From positions 1 to 64,000 of the forward strand of contig JBEKTY010000004.1 in NCBI GenBank assembly GCA_049515555.1: DNA of 64,000 bases, given 5' to 3'. The notes under the pieces are model-generated. The model was not told the DNA's origin. It did not search any database and saw only the letters and a program-made list of their open reading frames with translations. Shown in pieces: positions 48,032 through 57,800 of the stretch. Source of the DNA: JBEKTY01 sp049515555. GTDB lineage: Bacteria; Planctomycetota; Planctomycetia; Pirellulales; Thermoguttaceae. The number at the start of each line of letters is the position of its first letter. Position 1 is the first letter of the stretch. The position numbers and the translations under genes are program-made.

Positions 48032-50038
48032 TCACTTGGCCAACTCCACGATCAGGCTCTTCATTACCGGCGCAGACTCGCAGCTAATGGTATAGGTCTC
48101 GGCAGGACTGCGGGCCACGTGGACGTCCTTCTTCTCCAGCCCGCCCTCCTCCCAGACGTAGGTCACCTGCACCGGGCGGAAGCCGCCGCAGGGCTGCTTG
48201 TAGTCCGCGTCGATGCGGGCATTGGTCATCGCCAGCGTGTTGCGGCCGGTGCTGCGGTAGCGGACCTGCGCCGCGCGCGTGCCCGCCGGCACGTCGCCCG
48301 CCGTGACGTAGCGCCCGCCGAAGCTCCGCGGCAGCGCCTGTCCCTCGGGCCGGTCGACGGTCTTCCAGGTTTGGCCCCCGTCGAAGGAGACGTCGATAAG
48401 GAACACGCTGTCCTTGCCGCTGGAGACGAAGTGGTCGGAGATCCGCAGACGCGCGATGTCGCCGGGGGTCTTCACGTTCAGCGTGATGCTCTTCTGGCCC
48501 TCGCCCCGGGGCATGGCATCCGCGGCGTAGCCCTCCAGCTTGGGATGGAAATCGCCCAGCAGCAGTTGCTTGCCCTTCGAGCTCGGCTCCACGGCGCCCT
48601 CGATCGTGATGCTGCCTTCCTGCGGCCCGGCGCTGAAAGTGATCTTGTTCTCACCGCGGGCCAAAGCGGGCAGCGGGCGCTGCGAGTGCTGAATGTCGTG
48701 CGTCAGTTTGAGCTTCTCCAAGCCGGTTCCCCGGCCCTTCAGCACGAAGCGGACCACATACACGTAGCGGCGAAGAACCAGTGGCCCCAGGTCGATCGTC
48801 TGCTCGCCGGGCGCGGTGATCGTGGCCACCGGCTTCCAGTCCAGGGCGTTGTTGTCGGAGACGAGCACCTTGATCTCGCCGCCCGCGCCCAGCACCGGCG
48901 TGAACATCGCCTGGCCGCCAAGGTAAACGTAGCTCGAAGGCATGCGAACGTCCAGTACGCCCGGGCTTTCGGGGTCCTTGACGTGAAGGGCCGGCCCGGC
49001 CTGGTCTTCGGACCTGGCGGCCAGATTGGCGGCCGTGAGGGCCCCGCAGCGGAACGCGCCGCTGGCCAGGGGCACGTCGTACTCCAACTGGCCGTTGCCC
49101 ACGCGGCCCGGTGCGATGTCGCCCCAGCGCGGCGAGTGGCGGAACGAGCCCTCGCCGATCTTGGCCTTCAGCGAGCCCGGCGCGTCACCGCCGCCCGCCA
49201 TGTTCACGTGCATCCCCTTGTTGAACCAGTTCCGCGTGAGCTTCTCGCCCGCGCGGAGCTGCACGTTCACCCGGTAGCCCATCGAGTAGCACGACTGCCA
49301 GGCGTTGTTGATCCGGCCGAATTGCAGCATGGTGTCGCCCCAGGCGAACTCCGCGCAGGGCAGCCAACCCATATAGTCGTAAAAGGGGTTGCGCAGCAGG
49401 ACCTCCGGGCCGGTCTTCCAGCCGGGCTGCGCCATGTACGCGTAACGGTTCGTCTTGTTGATCGTGGCGTACTCGGGGTGCGCCGCCTTCCACTTGCTGA
49501 CCCCGCCCACGATCTCCTCCAGCGAGGCGATCGAGCCGTCGGCCTTGGGGAAATATTCGATCAGGTCGGCGTCGAACATGTGCCAGGCGCCCTCGTAGAA
49601 AATCTCGGGCACCACGTGGGCGTTGATCGTGAAGCAGCGGGCCGGCAGGCCCACGTAGCGGGCCAGGCACATCACGTTCGCCGAGCTCACCGAACACAGC
49701 GTATAGCCGTAAACGTTGAACATCTTGATGGGATCCAGCACCGCGTCTTCCCGCTGCAGGTACTCGTTGGGCGGCGCATCGGCCTGCTGGAACGTCACCT
49801 CCGTGTTGAACACCGCCAGGGCCTTCTCCTTGTCGCTCATCCCTTCCTTGATGAACGACTTCTTCCAGGCCTCGAGGCTGGAGACGTCGGGCACCTTATC
49901 AGAGAGCACCTTGACGTTGCTCACCACGCCCACCGGCCCGCCGGAACCCGGGGCCGCCGGCTGCGCGCCCGCCGCAGCGACCGCGAAGAGCACCACCCCG
50001 GCAACGCCGCTCAACCATTTGCCATAAGAGATTCTCAT
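48032..50038 (-). CDS. Secreted transglutaminase-like protein
   Basis: 668 aa from the ATG at 50038 (MRISYGKWLSGVAGVVLFAV), with GGGAG upstream; the frame is open earlier only through family F repeat. A signal peptide ends near AAGA. The transglutaminase-like core is about 100-190: GYTLCSVSSANVMCLARYVG with the Cys, then PARCFTINAHVVPEIFYEGA with the His, and WHMFDADLIEYFP with the Asp. The rest has beta-rich repeats. Secreted cysteine peptidase or crosslinking activity on surface polymers is inferred. It stands alone between repeat blocks. Confidence 0.82.
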   Translation of the reverse strand: MRISYGKWLSGVAGVVLFAVAAAGAQPAAPGSGGPVGVVSNVKVLSDKVPDVSSLEAWKKSFIKEGMSDKEKALAVFNTEVTFQQADAPPNEYLQREDAVLDPIKMFNVYGYTLCSVSSANVMCLARYVGLPARCFTINAHVVPEIFYEGAWHMFDADLIEYFPKADGSIASLEEIVGGVSKWKAAHPEYATINKTNRYAYMAQPGWKTGPEVLLRNPFYDYMGWLPCAEFAWGDTMLQFGRINNAWQSCYSMGYRVNVQLRAGEKLTRNWFNKGMHVNMAGGGDAPGSLKAKIGEGSFRHSPRWGDIAPGRVGNGQLEYDVPLASGAFRCGALTAANLAARSEDQAGPALHVKDPESPGVLDVRMPSSYVYLGGQAMFTPVLGAGGEIKVLVSDNNALDWKPVATITAPGEQTIDLGPLVLRRYVYVVRFVLKGRGTGLEKLKLTHDIQHSQRPLPALARGENKITFSAGPQEGSITIEGAVEPSSKGKQLLLGDFHPKLEGYAADAMPRGEGQKSITLNVKTPGDIARLRISDHFVSSGKDSVFLIDVSFDGGQTWKTVDRPEGQALPRSFGGRYVTAGDVPAGTRAAQVRYRSTGRNTLAMTNARIDADYKQPCGGFRPVQVTYVWEEGGLEKKDVHVARSPAETYTISCESAPVMKSLIVELAK

Positions 50039-50070
50039 TGCACCACTTCTCCCTTGAACCAGCGCGAACC

Positions 50071-50177
50071 CCGCGTTGTGGCCGGTCTCCGACCGAGCCG
50101 CACCGCCGACCGAAGGTCTCCCGATCTCCCGGAGACCTTCGGTCGAGCCGCGGCGAGGTCGGGAGACCCGCGCCGAA
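50071..50177. repeat. Family F interspersed element, copy 2 (reverse)
   Basis: CGCGTTGTGGCCGGTCTCCG through GTCGGGAGACCCGCGCCGAA, the reverse complement of 45203-45309 with substitutions. Confidence 0.88.
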
Positions 50178-50287
50178 CGCGCCTCCCTTGGACCAGTCTG
50201 ACCTCGGCCGGGATACACCCCGAACCGCACAGCCGGCTAGTTTACTCCCCGGCCGGCGCAATGTCCAACGTCTGTGGCAATTGTGTT

Positions 50288-50547
50288 CGGCACGTTCTCC
50301 TGGCAGCATGTGGAATCGCGGGGCGACCGGGGAACCCGGAGGGTTCCAAGCCATTAGCCCCGTGGTCGCGCGAGCGCGACCCGGGGTACGTGGATCCGCA
50401 AAGCCGACGACCCTGGAGGGGTCGCAGCCGGGCATTGCTTCGACCCCGTTGGGGTCGGTTACGCGTGAGGAGCCTCGAGGCCGGTGGTGTCGTCGCTGGC
50501 GCTCCGAAACCACCGGCTAATAGCTGCTATCCCTCCGGGATAATGGC
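50288..50547. repeat. Family G interspersed element, copy 2
   Basis: It starts CTCCTGGCAGCATGTGGAAT and ends TCCCTCCGGGATAATGGC, with the same order of short hairpins as 31735-31995. Confidence 0.85.
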
Positions 50548-51343
50548 ATGCGGCCCCGCTCCTCGGCCCGGCGTTTGCGCGGTGTTCACGCTGGGCTGAT
50601 GGCCGGGGTCGCGTACGGTCATCCAGGGATGGCCGGATGTTGTCCAATGGTTGCCCCAGCGCCAGCGATTACACCACCGGCTCGGAGACCCGACGGGCTA
50701 ACCGGCCCCGGCGGACAGCGTCGACTGGTTGATGGCGCGGGCCCCAAGACGCGGCGGTTCGGGACGGCCATTCATGGTCGTTTCCGGCGCAGCCGGTATT
50801 CGACCCGGCGTTGACGCCGGGTTGGGCTGGTGCGAATCAATTCCCTAACTATCGACGCCACCCGTTGTCAGCCCCGTTCGACGGGGCTCCTTCCTATGGC
50901 CGCAGCCCCGGCCGCGTCGGCCCACCGTAATTCTCCCACAAGCGAGGAGCCCCGTGGAACGGGGCTGACAGGCGTGGCGTGATGGAGAGAGGCGCTGTAC
51001 GGGCTTGCCGTACCCATGCTGAAGCATGGGCCTATTACCGGCGAGCGGCGGAAACGGGCCTGAAGGCCCGTGGGTCACGTCCTTCGCGGGGCCAAGACCA
51101 CAAGCAAGTGACCCTTCGGCTGGCGTCGTCGCCAGCGGTGGCCCGGCCCTCGTTGCCGCGCGGCATGGGGCAGCACAGACGGCCGGCCAACCCGATTCGC
51201 GAAGGTCGTGTCACGGCCTTCAGGCTGGCAGTTACAGAACCAGCAGTCAACGCCTAACGGCTAACGACGGCCTGGTGCCACGCTCCGCGTTTCGGCAGCG
51301 CGGGCACGCCGCCAAGCGGCGCGTGGAATTTGGCGTGCCCCCC
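50548..51343. other. GC-rich non-coding region with palindromes and a direct repeat
   Basis: No supported gene. 50867-50893 (TGTCAGCCCCGTTCGACGGG and on) is inverted at 50945-50972 (AGGAGCCCCGTGGAACGGGG and on). The region 51116-51285 is the first copy of an approximately 170-bp direct repeat; see 51780-51948. Confidence 0.6.
51116..51285 (+). repeat. About 170-bp direct repeat, copy 1
   Basis: It shares GGCTGGCGTCG, ACAGACGGCCGGCCAAC, CTGGCAGTTACAGAAC and GGCTAACGACGGC in order with 51780-51948, roughly 80 percent identical by eye. Confidence 0.8.
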
Positions 51344-51571
51344 TCAACGCCGGGACCGTTGGTCGGGCTTCCCGGCTGCCGCGTAGACGTGTTTGATGAC
51401 CTCCTCCTCGTGAACGTGGCCGATCGCCTCAAGCTCAGCCAGTACCGTACAGGTGGTAGCAATCGCGGAAAAGTCTTTTCGGCCCTTCATTTTCGGATCC
51501 TCCTCGAGGATGCCGCAAACCTCGAGATACCGCTTCGCGACGAAATTGACCCGATCGCCTAGTGACCTCAT
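51344..51571 (-). CDS. Small orphan protein
   Basis: 75 aa starting MRSLGDRVNFVAKRYLEVCG, with an alternative Met at 51589. GAGGGGTG precedes the ATG and may be a ribosome site. The sequence (ILEEDPKMKGRKDFSAIATT, LAELEAIGHVHEEEVIKHVY) looks like a compact helical protein with a balanced composition, unlike neighbouring repeat frames. Function unknown. It lies between the two copies of a direct repeat. Confidence 0.45.
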   Translation of the reverse strand: MRSLGDRVNFVAKRYLEVCGILEEDPKMKGRKDFSAIATTCTVLAELEAIGHVHEEEVIKHVYAAAGKPDQRSRR

Positions 51572-52091
51572 TTTGAACACCCCTCTCATGCTATCCAGGT
51601 TTCCATAAGACGAGCCAGATCCTTGGACCTACCCTACCAACTAAGGCCAGCGAGTACAAGGGGCCCCGGACATGCTACTAGTTTCCTGGAGGTGGTGTCG
51701 TCAACCGCCCCGGCCGTGCCGTAGCCGTAGGAGGCGTCGCGGCCACTGGGATAGGCCACGTCGGCCGTACCGCAACCGCTCGGCTGGCGTCATTCGCCAG
51801 CGATGGCCCGGGGCTCGTTGCCGCGTGGCATGAGGTGGTACAGACGGCCGGCCAACTCGGTACACAAAGATCGTGCCACGGTCTTCAGACTGGCAGTTAC
51901 AGAACGAGCAGTCAACGGCTAATGGCTAACGACGGCATCACGCCGCGCCCCCAGGAAAATTCTTGGGGAGGGGGTAGTGTCCTAATTTGCTCGGTTTGGT
52001 TCCCCCTTGCATACCGTTTCTGTGTGTGTTCTAATTATGACACGTTGACAGTTGCCTCCCCACCGATGGAATTAAGAGGAGAATGTCAATC
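51572..52091. other. Intergenic region with second repeat copy and promoter-like AT-rich patch
   Basis: Holds the second direct repeat copy at 51780-51948. 52000-52060 is AT-richer; TTGCAT at 52006, then TCTAAT 17 bp on, is a weak promoter match for the next gene. No gene seen. Confidence 0.5.
51780..51948 (+). repeat. About 170-bp direct repeat, copy 2
   Basis: It matches 51116-51285 with scattered substitutions and small gaps and ends at the same AACGACGGC motif before divergent sequence. Confidence 0.8.
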
Positions 52092-52382
52092 ATGGCCAAT
52101 CGGCCAAAACAGGGTCCTCGGATCACGTATGAAATTGTCCAGGGGCTCACAGATCTGACGATTGACGCGATTCACCAGGCTGGAGCTAGGCCGAAGCCGG
52201 GGGTGAAGCGCCAGCATCTCGACCTCTCCTCCCTTGAAAGCATTGTCCTTTGGGTCGCTGCCCATGGTCACGTTGATTTACGGAGGAAGATTTGCGGTTA
52301 CGCCGCACAGTCGTTGCTTGATGACGGAGTTTTGCAGGGGGCCCCAAAAAAACCGCGCTCTTCCTCTTCCGATCGTCAATGA
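52092..52382 (+). CDS. Small orphan protein, possibly an Arc-like or HTH type
   Basis: 96 aa from the ATG at 52092 (MANRPKQGPRITYEIVQGLT), 10 bp after AGAGGAG; an ATG at 52083 overlaps that site. The middle has ESIVLWVAAHGHVDLRRKIC then GYAAQSLLDDGV, suggestive of short helices; the tail PKKPRSSSSDRQ is basic and polar. No family recognised. It precedes the zinc-ribbon nuclease by 556 bp; a link is unproven. Confidence 0.5.
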   Translation: MANRPKQGPRITYEIVQGLTDLTIDAIHQAGARPKPGVKRQHLDLSSLESIVLWVAAHGHVDLRRKICGYAAQSLLDDGVLQGAPKKPRSSSSDRQ

Positions 52383-52938
52383 GACTGGAAACTGCTTCTC
52401 GGACAGACACTAACGCCCCCGTTGGCCACGCCTCTGCGAATCAACACGCCACCCAGAGGTACAATTCAGGATGCTACCGGGGGGGGCGCTTGGAAACGCC
52501 ACAAACCGCAACGGAGGTAGGCTTCGTCGCGCCACCGTGGTGGGGTCCCGGTGGCCCGGAAAAAGTAACGGCCGCGTGAATCGGAACAACGATAGGCCGG
52601 CCCGATCGCTAAAGAGAACGATCGATCAAGAGCCAGAACGCCGACACCACCCAGGCACCCGACGCTGAATGGAAGGTGGTTGCTGGCCTCAAAGCGCACG
52701 GCATCGACGCGGTCCGAGGAAAACTTCGGGGTGCGCAGGAAGGTCCATACCGCTGCCGGGTACCCGTCGCCGCTGACCTGAAACGCTCAGCGTCCGCGCG
52801 CGGGAAGACGCCGGGGGAGGCAGTCCGCAGCCGGCGGGCCGGGCGGGCAGGGGGCAGCCCGGGGATTGGGCCGCCACCCATGCGCCGAAGAGAACACGCC
52901 ATGAGCGAGCGCTGGGCACCGCAGGGGAGTAAGGATAG
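52383..52938. other. Intergenic region upstream of the zinc-ribbon nuclease
   Basis: 556 bp with no supported gene. Short open frames exist on both strands but show no known motif; the sequence around 52924-52938 contains TAAGGA before the ATG at 52939. Confidence 0.5.
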
Positions 52939-54528
52939 ATGGCCCCACACCCGAAGGCAACCGTTGCGGATTTTCCAAGTGTGGCATCGCAATGGCACCC
53001 CACCCAAAATGGTGGCGCCACACCGGAGGAAGTTCCATTCGGCACCAGTAAGAAATACTGGTGGGTCTGCGACAAGGGGCCGGATCACGTTTGGCACGCT
53101 TCGCCAAACGGGAGGATCAAGGCCGTTCAGCGCAACGGCGTCACCCGCTTTGAAATCCGTGGTTGCCCTGCCTGTGCTGGAAAGCAGGCGTCGGTCACTA
53201 ATTCGTTGGCGGCACTGTTTCCGGAAATTGCGAGCGAATGGCATCCGTTGTTAAACGGAAATACGACGCCTGACATGGTGGTCGCGCGATCCAACAAGGG
53301 GTACTGGTGGAAATGCCCCCGAGGGCCGGAACATGAGTGGCCGGCGCAGCCAAACAATCGGATTTCGGGGGACACGGGATGCCCCTGCTGTGCGGGTCGC
53401 AAGCTTTCCGTCACCAACTGCCTGGAGACTCTGCGACCGGACTTGGCTCGGGAATGGCATCCTGAGAAAAACGGCAAACTGACGCCGCGCGATATCGTAG
53501 CGGGGACGAGCAAGAGGTACTGGTGGAGGTGTCCGGCAGGGCCAGATCACGAATGGCCACAGTCTCCGAACCAGCGCAAGAACGCGGGCTGCCCTTACTG
53601 TCGCGGGTTAAGAGTGTCCGTCACCAACAGCTTGGCCGCGCGATTCCCCGAGATTGCGAAGTTCTGGCATCCGGATCGCAATGGAGATTTGACACCGCAC
53701 GACGTGACTTATGGCACAGGCAGGGAGTACTGGTGGCGTTGTCCCCGGGGACCGGACCATGAGTGGAGGCGGTCGCCAAACGATATGGTCAACGATAAAG
53801 CCGCGCCGTGCCCGTTCTGTGCCAACGTTCTCTTGTCCGTAACCAACTCGTTGGCAACGAAGTTTCCCAAATTAGCTGCCGAATTTCGTCCTACAAACAA
53901 TCTTGATTCTAAAACGGGACGAGTGCTCACCGCGGCGGATGTCATCGCTGGTAGCCAGGTGGTTGTCTGGTGGCAGTGCCGCAAGAATCCGACCCACGAA
54001 TGGCCAACTCCAGTTGTTCGTCGCACCCACAACCGAACGGGGTGCCCGTGGTGCCGGGTGGTCCCGCGGTCCAGGGTTGAGATTCTGATCGCATACGAAC
54101 TTGCGTATGTGGTGGGGTTCGGCCCAGACGCACACAAACTGCGGATCGGCAGGCGTGTTGTGGACGTGGACATTATGATTCCTGAACTGTCCACGATTGT
54201 TGAATACGATGGATCCTACACGCACCGTGGCAAGGAGGAGAACGATCGCCGCAAGACCCGGCAGCTAACCAACGCGGGCTGGACCGTAATTCGCCTGCGC
54301 GAAGAACCGTTGCAATGCGTTACGGAGCACGATGTCGTAATCCCCGTGACTCGTGCCCGAGACGACGCGGCAATCAAGAACACGGTTGACATTGCACTCC
54401 GGAAAATCGCGTCAGTCCGTGGGGTTTGTCTCCCGAAGATGAAGGGCTACCTTCGGCGCAAAACGTGCGCAAATCGAACGGCGGCAGAGAGCCACACTGA
54501 GGCGTTGCTGACGGCTGCTGCGAAGTGA
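52939..54528 (+). CDS. Five-zinc-ribbon (DUF4379-type) protein with C-terminal PD-(D/E)XK/VSR-like nuclease
   Basis: 529 aa. Five homologous units of about 70 residues lie at about 15-85, 86-156, 157-226, 227-299 and 300-372. Each has SxTNSL-like start, WHPxxNG, WW(K/R)C with His about 7 residues on (CPRGPEHEW), and CPxC near the end, making a Cys/His zinc site. They match the probable zinc-ribbon DUF4379. Residues about 375-460 form a VSR/DUF559-like nuclease: RSRVEILIAYELA, VVDVDIMIPE, IVEYDGSYTHR, then WTVIRLREE. The acidic triad Asp411, Glu422 and Asp424 plus His429 is visible. Ribosome site TAAGGA. A DNA-binding nuclease, possibly defensive, is inferred. Confidence 0.85.
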   Translation: MAPHPKATVADFPSVASQWHPTQNGGATPEEVPFGTSKKYWWVCDKGPDHVWHASPNGRIKAVQRNGVTRFEIRGCPACAGKQASVTNSLAALFPEIASEWHPLLNGNTTPDMVVARSNKGYWWKCPRGPEHEWPAQPNNRISGDTGCPCCAGRKLSVTNCLETLRPDLAREWHPEKNGKLTPRDIVAGTSKRYWWRCPAGPDHEWPQSPNQRKNAGCPYCRGLRVSVTNSLAARFPEIAKFWHPDRNGDLTPHDVTYGTGREYWWRCPRGPDHEWRRSPNDMVNDKAAPCPFCANVLLSVTNSLATKFPKLAAEFRPTNNLDSKTGRVLTAADVIAGSQVVVWWQCRKNPTHEWPTPVVRRTHNRTGCPWCRVVPRSRVEILIAYELAYVVGFGPDAHKLRIGRRVVDVDIMIPELSTIVEYDGSYTHRGKEENDRRKTRQLTNAGWTVIRLREEPLQCVTEHDVVIPVTRARDDAAIKNTVDIALRKIASVRGVCLPKMKGYLRRKTCANRTAAESHTEALLTAAAK

Positions 54529-54885
54529 CGCGAAACCGGGGGCGCGCCACTCCTTTCGCCGCTTCTTGGGCCGAACACCTTTATGCAGTTGAACACCCGA
54601 CCAGCAAGGCCCTCCAGACGCTCCATGACCGGCTGCGACCCCTGCCGGGGTCGTGGGCCTTACCGATTCCCGGACCCCGGGTGCGCTATCGCGACCCGGG
54701 GCTAATGGCTTGGAACCCTACGGGTTCCCCGGTCGTCCCCGCGATTGCGTGCGCTGCCTGGAAAACTTGCCACGCGCGCTGTCCAACCGAGCGGCCTCCA
54801 ATCCCCAATCCCCAATCCCCAATCCCCAATCCCTAAATCCCCAAATCCCCAAATCCCTAAATCCCTAAATCCCTAAATCCCTTCC
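54529..54885. other. Repeat-filled gap before the alpha-2-macroglobulin 3' end
   Basis: 357 bp without a gene. It holds the partial, reversed family G copy and the heptad/octad array described separately. Confidence 0.6.
54629..54785. repeat. Family G element, partial copy 3, reversed
   Basis: It contains GACCCCTGCCGGGGTC, CGCGACCCGGGGCTAATGGC and CGATTGCGTGCGCTGCCTGG, the reverse complement of parts of copies 1 and 2. Confidence 0.8.
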
Positions 54886-54890
54886 CTACG
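54797..54890. repeat. Heptad then octad array at the alpha-2-macroglobulin 3' end
   Basis: Five AATCCCC heptads followed by about six AAATCCCT/AAATCCCC octads. Read from the macroglobulin sense strand these are GGGATTT and GGGGATT units, G-rich, beginning directly after the stop. Confidence 0.93.
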
Positions 54891-57800
54891 GCACGTCCAG
54901 CACGAAGCTCTCCGAATGGCTGTTGAACTCCGGGGCGTACATGCACTGGATCTGGGCCATGCCGGTCTGGTACTGGCCCTTGTGCACCACGCGGGCCGCA
55001 TACTCGAACACGTACGTGCCCTTGGGCAGGTAGTCGATGAAGAAGTGGCTGGCCGTGTCGCGGGTCGATTCGTAGTAGCCCAGGCCGTCTTGGTACTTGT
55101 AGTGCGACAGCACGCCCTCGGGCTCGGTGCCGCTGGCCCGGTAGTCCTTCAGGTGCACGTACTCCATGTCGCGGTCGGTGTGGAGGGTGATCCGCACGAC
55201 GAGCTCGTCGCCCACCTGGAGCGGGGCCGAAGGGGACAGTCCCACTGAAGGGGACAGTCCCATTTTCGTCGGACGAAAATTGGGACAGTCCCCGACGGGT
55301 TCCAGCACGGGGCCCTTGGCCGTGTACTGCCGCCTCCACAGCGACTTCGTCAGCCGCAGCGGCGTGCCGGCATAGGGCGTGATCTTGCTCGTGTCCTCGA
55401 GGTACTGCCAGTGCACGCTGCCCCAGGCCACGCCCGCATCGAGCTTCCGGACCGTGATGCGGCCCAGCTCGGGCATGATCTCGCCGCGGGCGAAGCGCTG
55501 CTGGAAGTAGCCCGTGCCGGCCTCCACCTTCTCGGGCTTGATGGTCGTGGGGCCGAGGGTGACCTCGACCAGTTGGTCGGACTTCAGCAGGCCTGTGCCG
55601 CGGAGCAAGAGGGCATAGACGGCGTCGGCCGTGGCCTTGGTGGTCTTCCAGTCCTGGGTCTGCTTCTGCTTCAGGAGCCAGACTTTGCAGTCTTCGACGG
55701 TCTGGGCGTCGCTCATAACCTCGTCGAAGGCCTCGATCATCATGGCCTGGGTTTCGATCGGGGCGCGGTACCACCACCAGGAAAGTTCGGTATCGCGCCA
55801 GAACATGCCCAGCTCGTCGTCGCTGACCGAGCGCTCCTTGATCGAGCGCATGATGGCGGCCGGCGTGGCCCGATCGCCGAAGCGTTTCAAGGCGATCGCC
55901 AGGTGCGCCTGCGACTGCCGGCAGTCCACGGCCAGCCAATAGCGGCGGGCCTGGCCCAGGAAGTAATCCACCGCCTCCCGCGGCCCGGGCGCCACGGGGC
56001 GGTCCTCCAAGAAGAAGCTGCGGCCGTAAAGATACAGGGCCACGGTGCTGGAAAGGTGATTCTCGTCCGGGTGGCCGGCCTGGAGGATATCGCGATACAT
56101 ACGATCGATCCAGCCGTCCAGGCGGCCCAGCGACTTAACGGCCGCGGCCGTATCGAGCTTCACCCCCAGGTGCCTGAGCCGGCCGTAGCCGGTGGTGATG
56201 TACAGCGTAATGTAATCGTTGGGCGGCCCGCCGGGGAACCAGGGCCAGGCCCCGTCGCCCATCTGCATCTCGGCCAGTTTGGCCAGCAGCCGGGTCGTCT
56301 CGTCGTTCAAGCGGTTCTCGTCGAAGAGGATGCCCACGTTCCGCCGGGCCTGGCTCTCGGAGGCCGCCTGGCGGACCCACGGCGTCTCCTCCAACAGCAC
56401 CGACTTCAGGTCCTGGTTCTTCTCCAGCGGGCTGTCCAAGGCCGGCGTGCCCTTCCACTGCTCGAATATGCGGCCGATCTTCGGGTCCGAACCCGCGATG
56501 TGCCGGGCCAGGGCGTTGGCGTACAAGCGGTTGAAAACCTGCTCCGTACACTCGTAGGGAAACTCCATCAGGTACGGCAGGGCCATCACCGCGTACCACG
56601 CCGGCTGCGAGACCATCTCCACCGTCAGGCTTTCGTGGCGGAGCGTCTTGGATTGGCCCGACTGCCGGAGCCGGGCGAAGTCGAAGCTCTTGGTCTCGGG
56701 CCCGCGGATGGGCAGCGGCATGGACTCGGTCACCAGCGTCCGCCGCACCAATACCGGCAGCAGGCCCTCCTCGCCGTCCGATAGCCGGCCGGTCGAGCCC
56801 ACCGCCTTGTAGCTCAGGGGGCCGGTCCCGTCGGGAATAGCCAGCCGCCAGGCGTAGCTTTGCGACTGTTTGGCCGGCAGATCGAAGCCGCGGTCCGTGT
56901 CGGTATTGCCCAGCGCGGCGTCCAGGGGCTTGGCGGTCCGCGCGTCGGCCAGCGTCAGCCGCACGCTGCCCGCCTGCCGGGTGGCCGATTGGTTCGAGAC
57001 CTTGACGGTGAACTCCAGCACGTCGCCCTCGCGCAGGAACCGCGGCGGATTGGGCTGGACCATGATGTCCTTGGCCGTTACCGCCTTGTCCTCCAAGAGG
57101 CCGCTGCGCAACTGGCCGTCGTGGGCGAAGCCCAGGAACTTCCACTGGGTGAGGGCCTCGGGCATCGTGAACTCGATCTTCACCAGGCCGTCGCTGCCGG
57201 CCACCAGGTGCGGGAAGAAGAAGGCCGTCTCGTTGAGGTTCTTGCGGGCGGCGACCTGCCCCAGGTCGGGCCGGAGCGCCCCGGGGGCCTGCCCGGCCTG
57301 CTGCAGCCCACCCGCCAACTGCTTGTCGGCCATCATTGCCCCGTCGCGCTTCAGGGCTTCAACCTCGCGCAATTGCCTTCCGTTGGCCGCGCGATCGTCC
57401 GCGAGAAGGTTGAACTTTCCGTTGGCCTCCTGTTGCTGTTCGCCCGCCATGGCCCGTTCCATGCGTCCTGCCGCCATTGGCGCGGCCAAGGCGGCCCGGC
57501 GCCCCGCGCCGCGGCCAAAGCCAGCCTCAAAACCGTAGTACATGTATCCCCACAGGTCGACCGTAATGCTCGCCGGAAACGAGCGGTAGGTCAGTTTCGC
57601 ATCCTTCTGATCGAACGGCCAGGCGCCGAGCATCTGGAACAGGGGCTTGGCCATGTTCTCGAACTGGCTGCCCCGAGCGGTCCAGTCCTGGCGAAAGACG
57701 CCGAACCCGCGGGGCCAGGCGTGCGGCAGATAGGCGTCCAGCGACTGGTCGTACAAGGCGGCCACCATTTCGGCCACGGCCGTGGCCGACACGTCGGCAG

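Noticed and set aside
48119..50599. 826-aa plus-strand open frame
   Set aside because: It is antisense to the transglutaminase gene and runs into family F and G repeats.
52676..53254. 192-aa plus-strand frame before and overlapping the zinc-ribbon gene
   Set aside because: Arg/Gly/Pro-rich shadow-like composition; overlaps the zinc-ribbon frame in a different phase.
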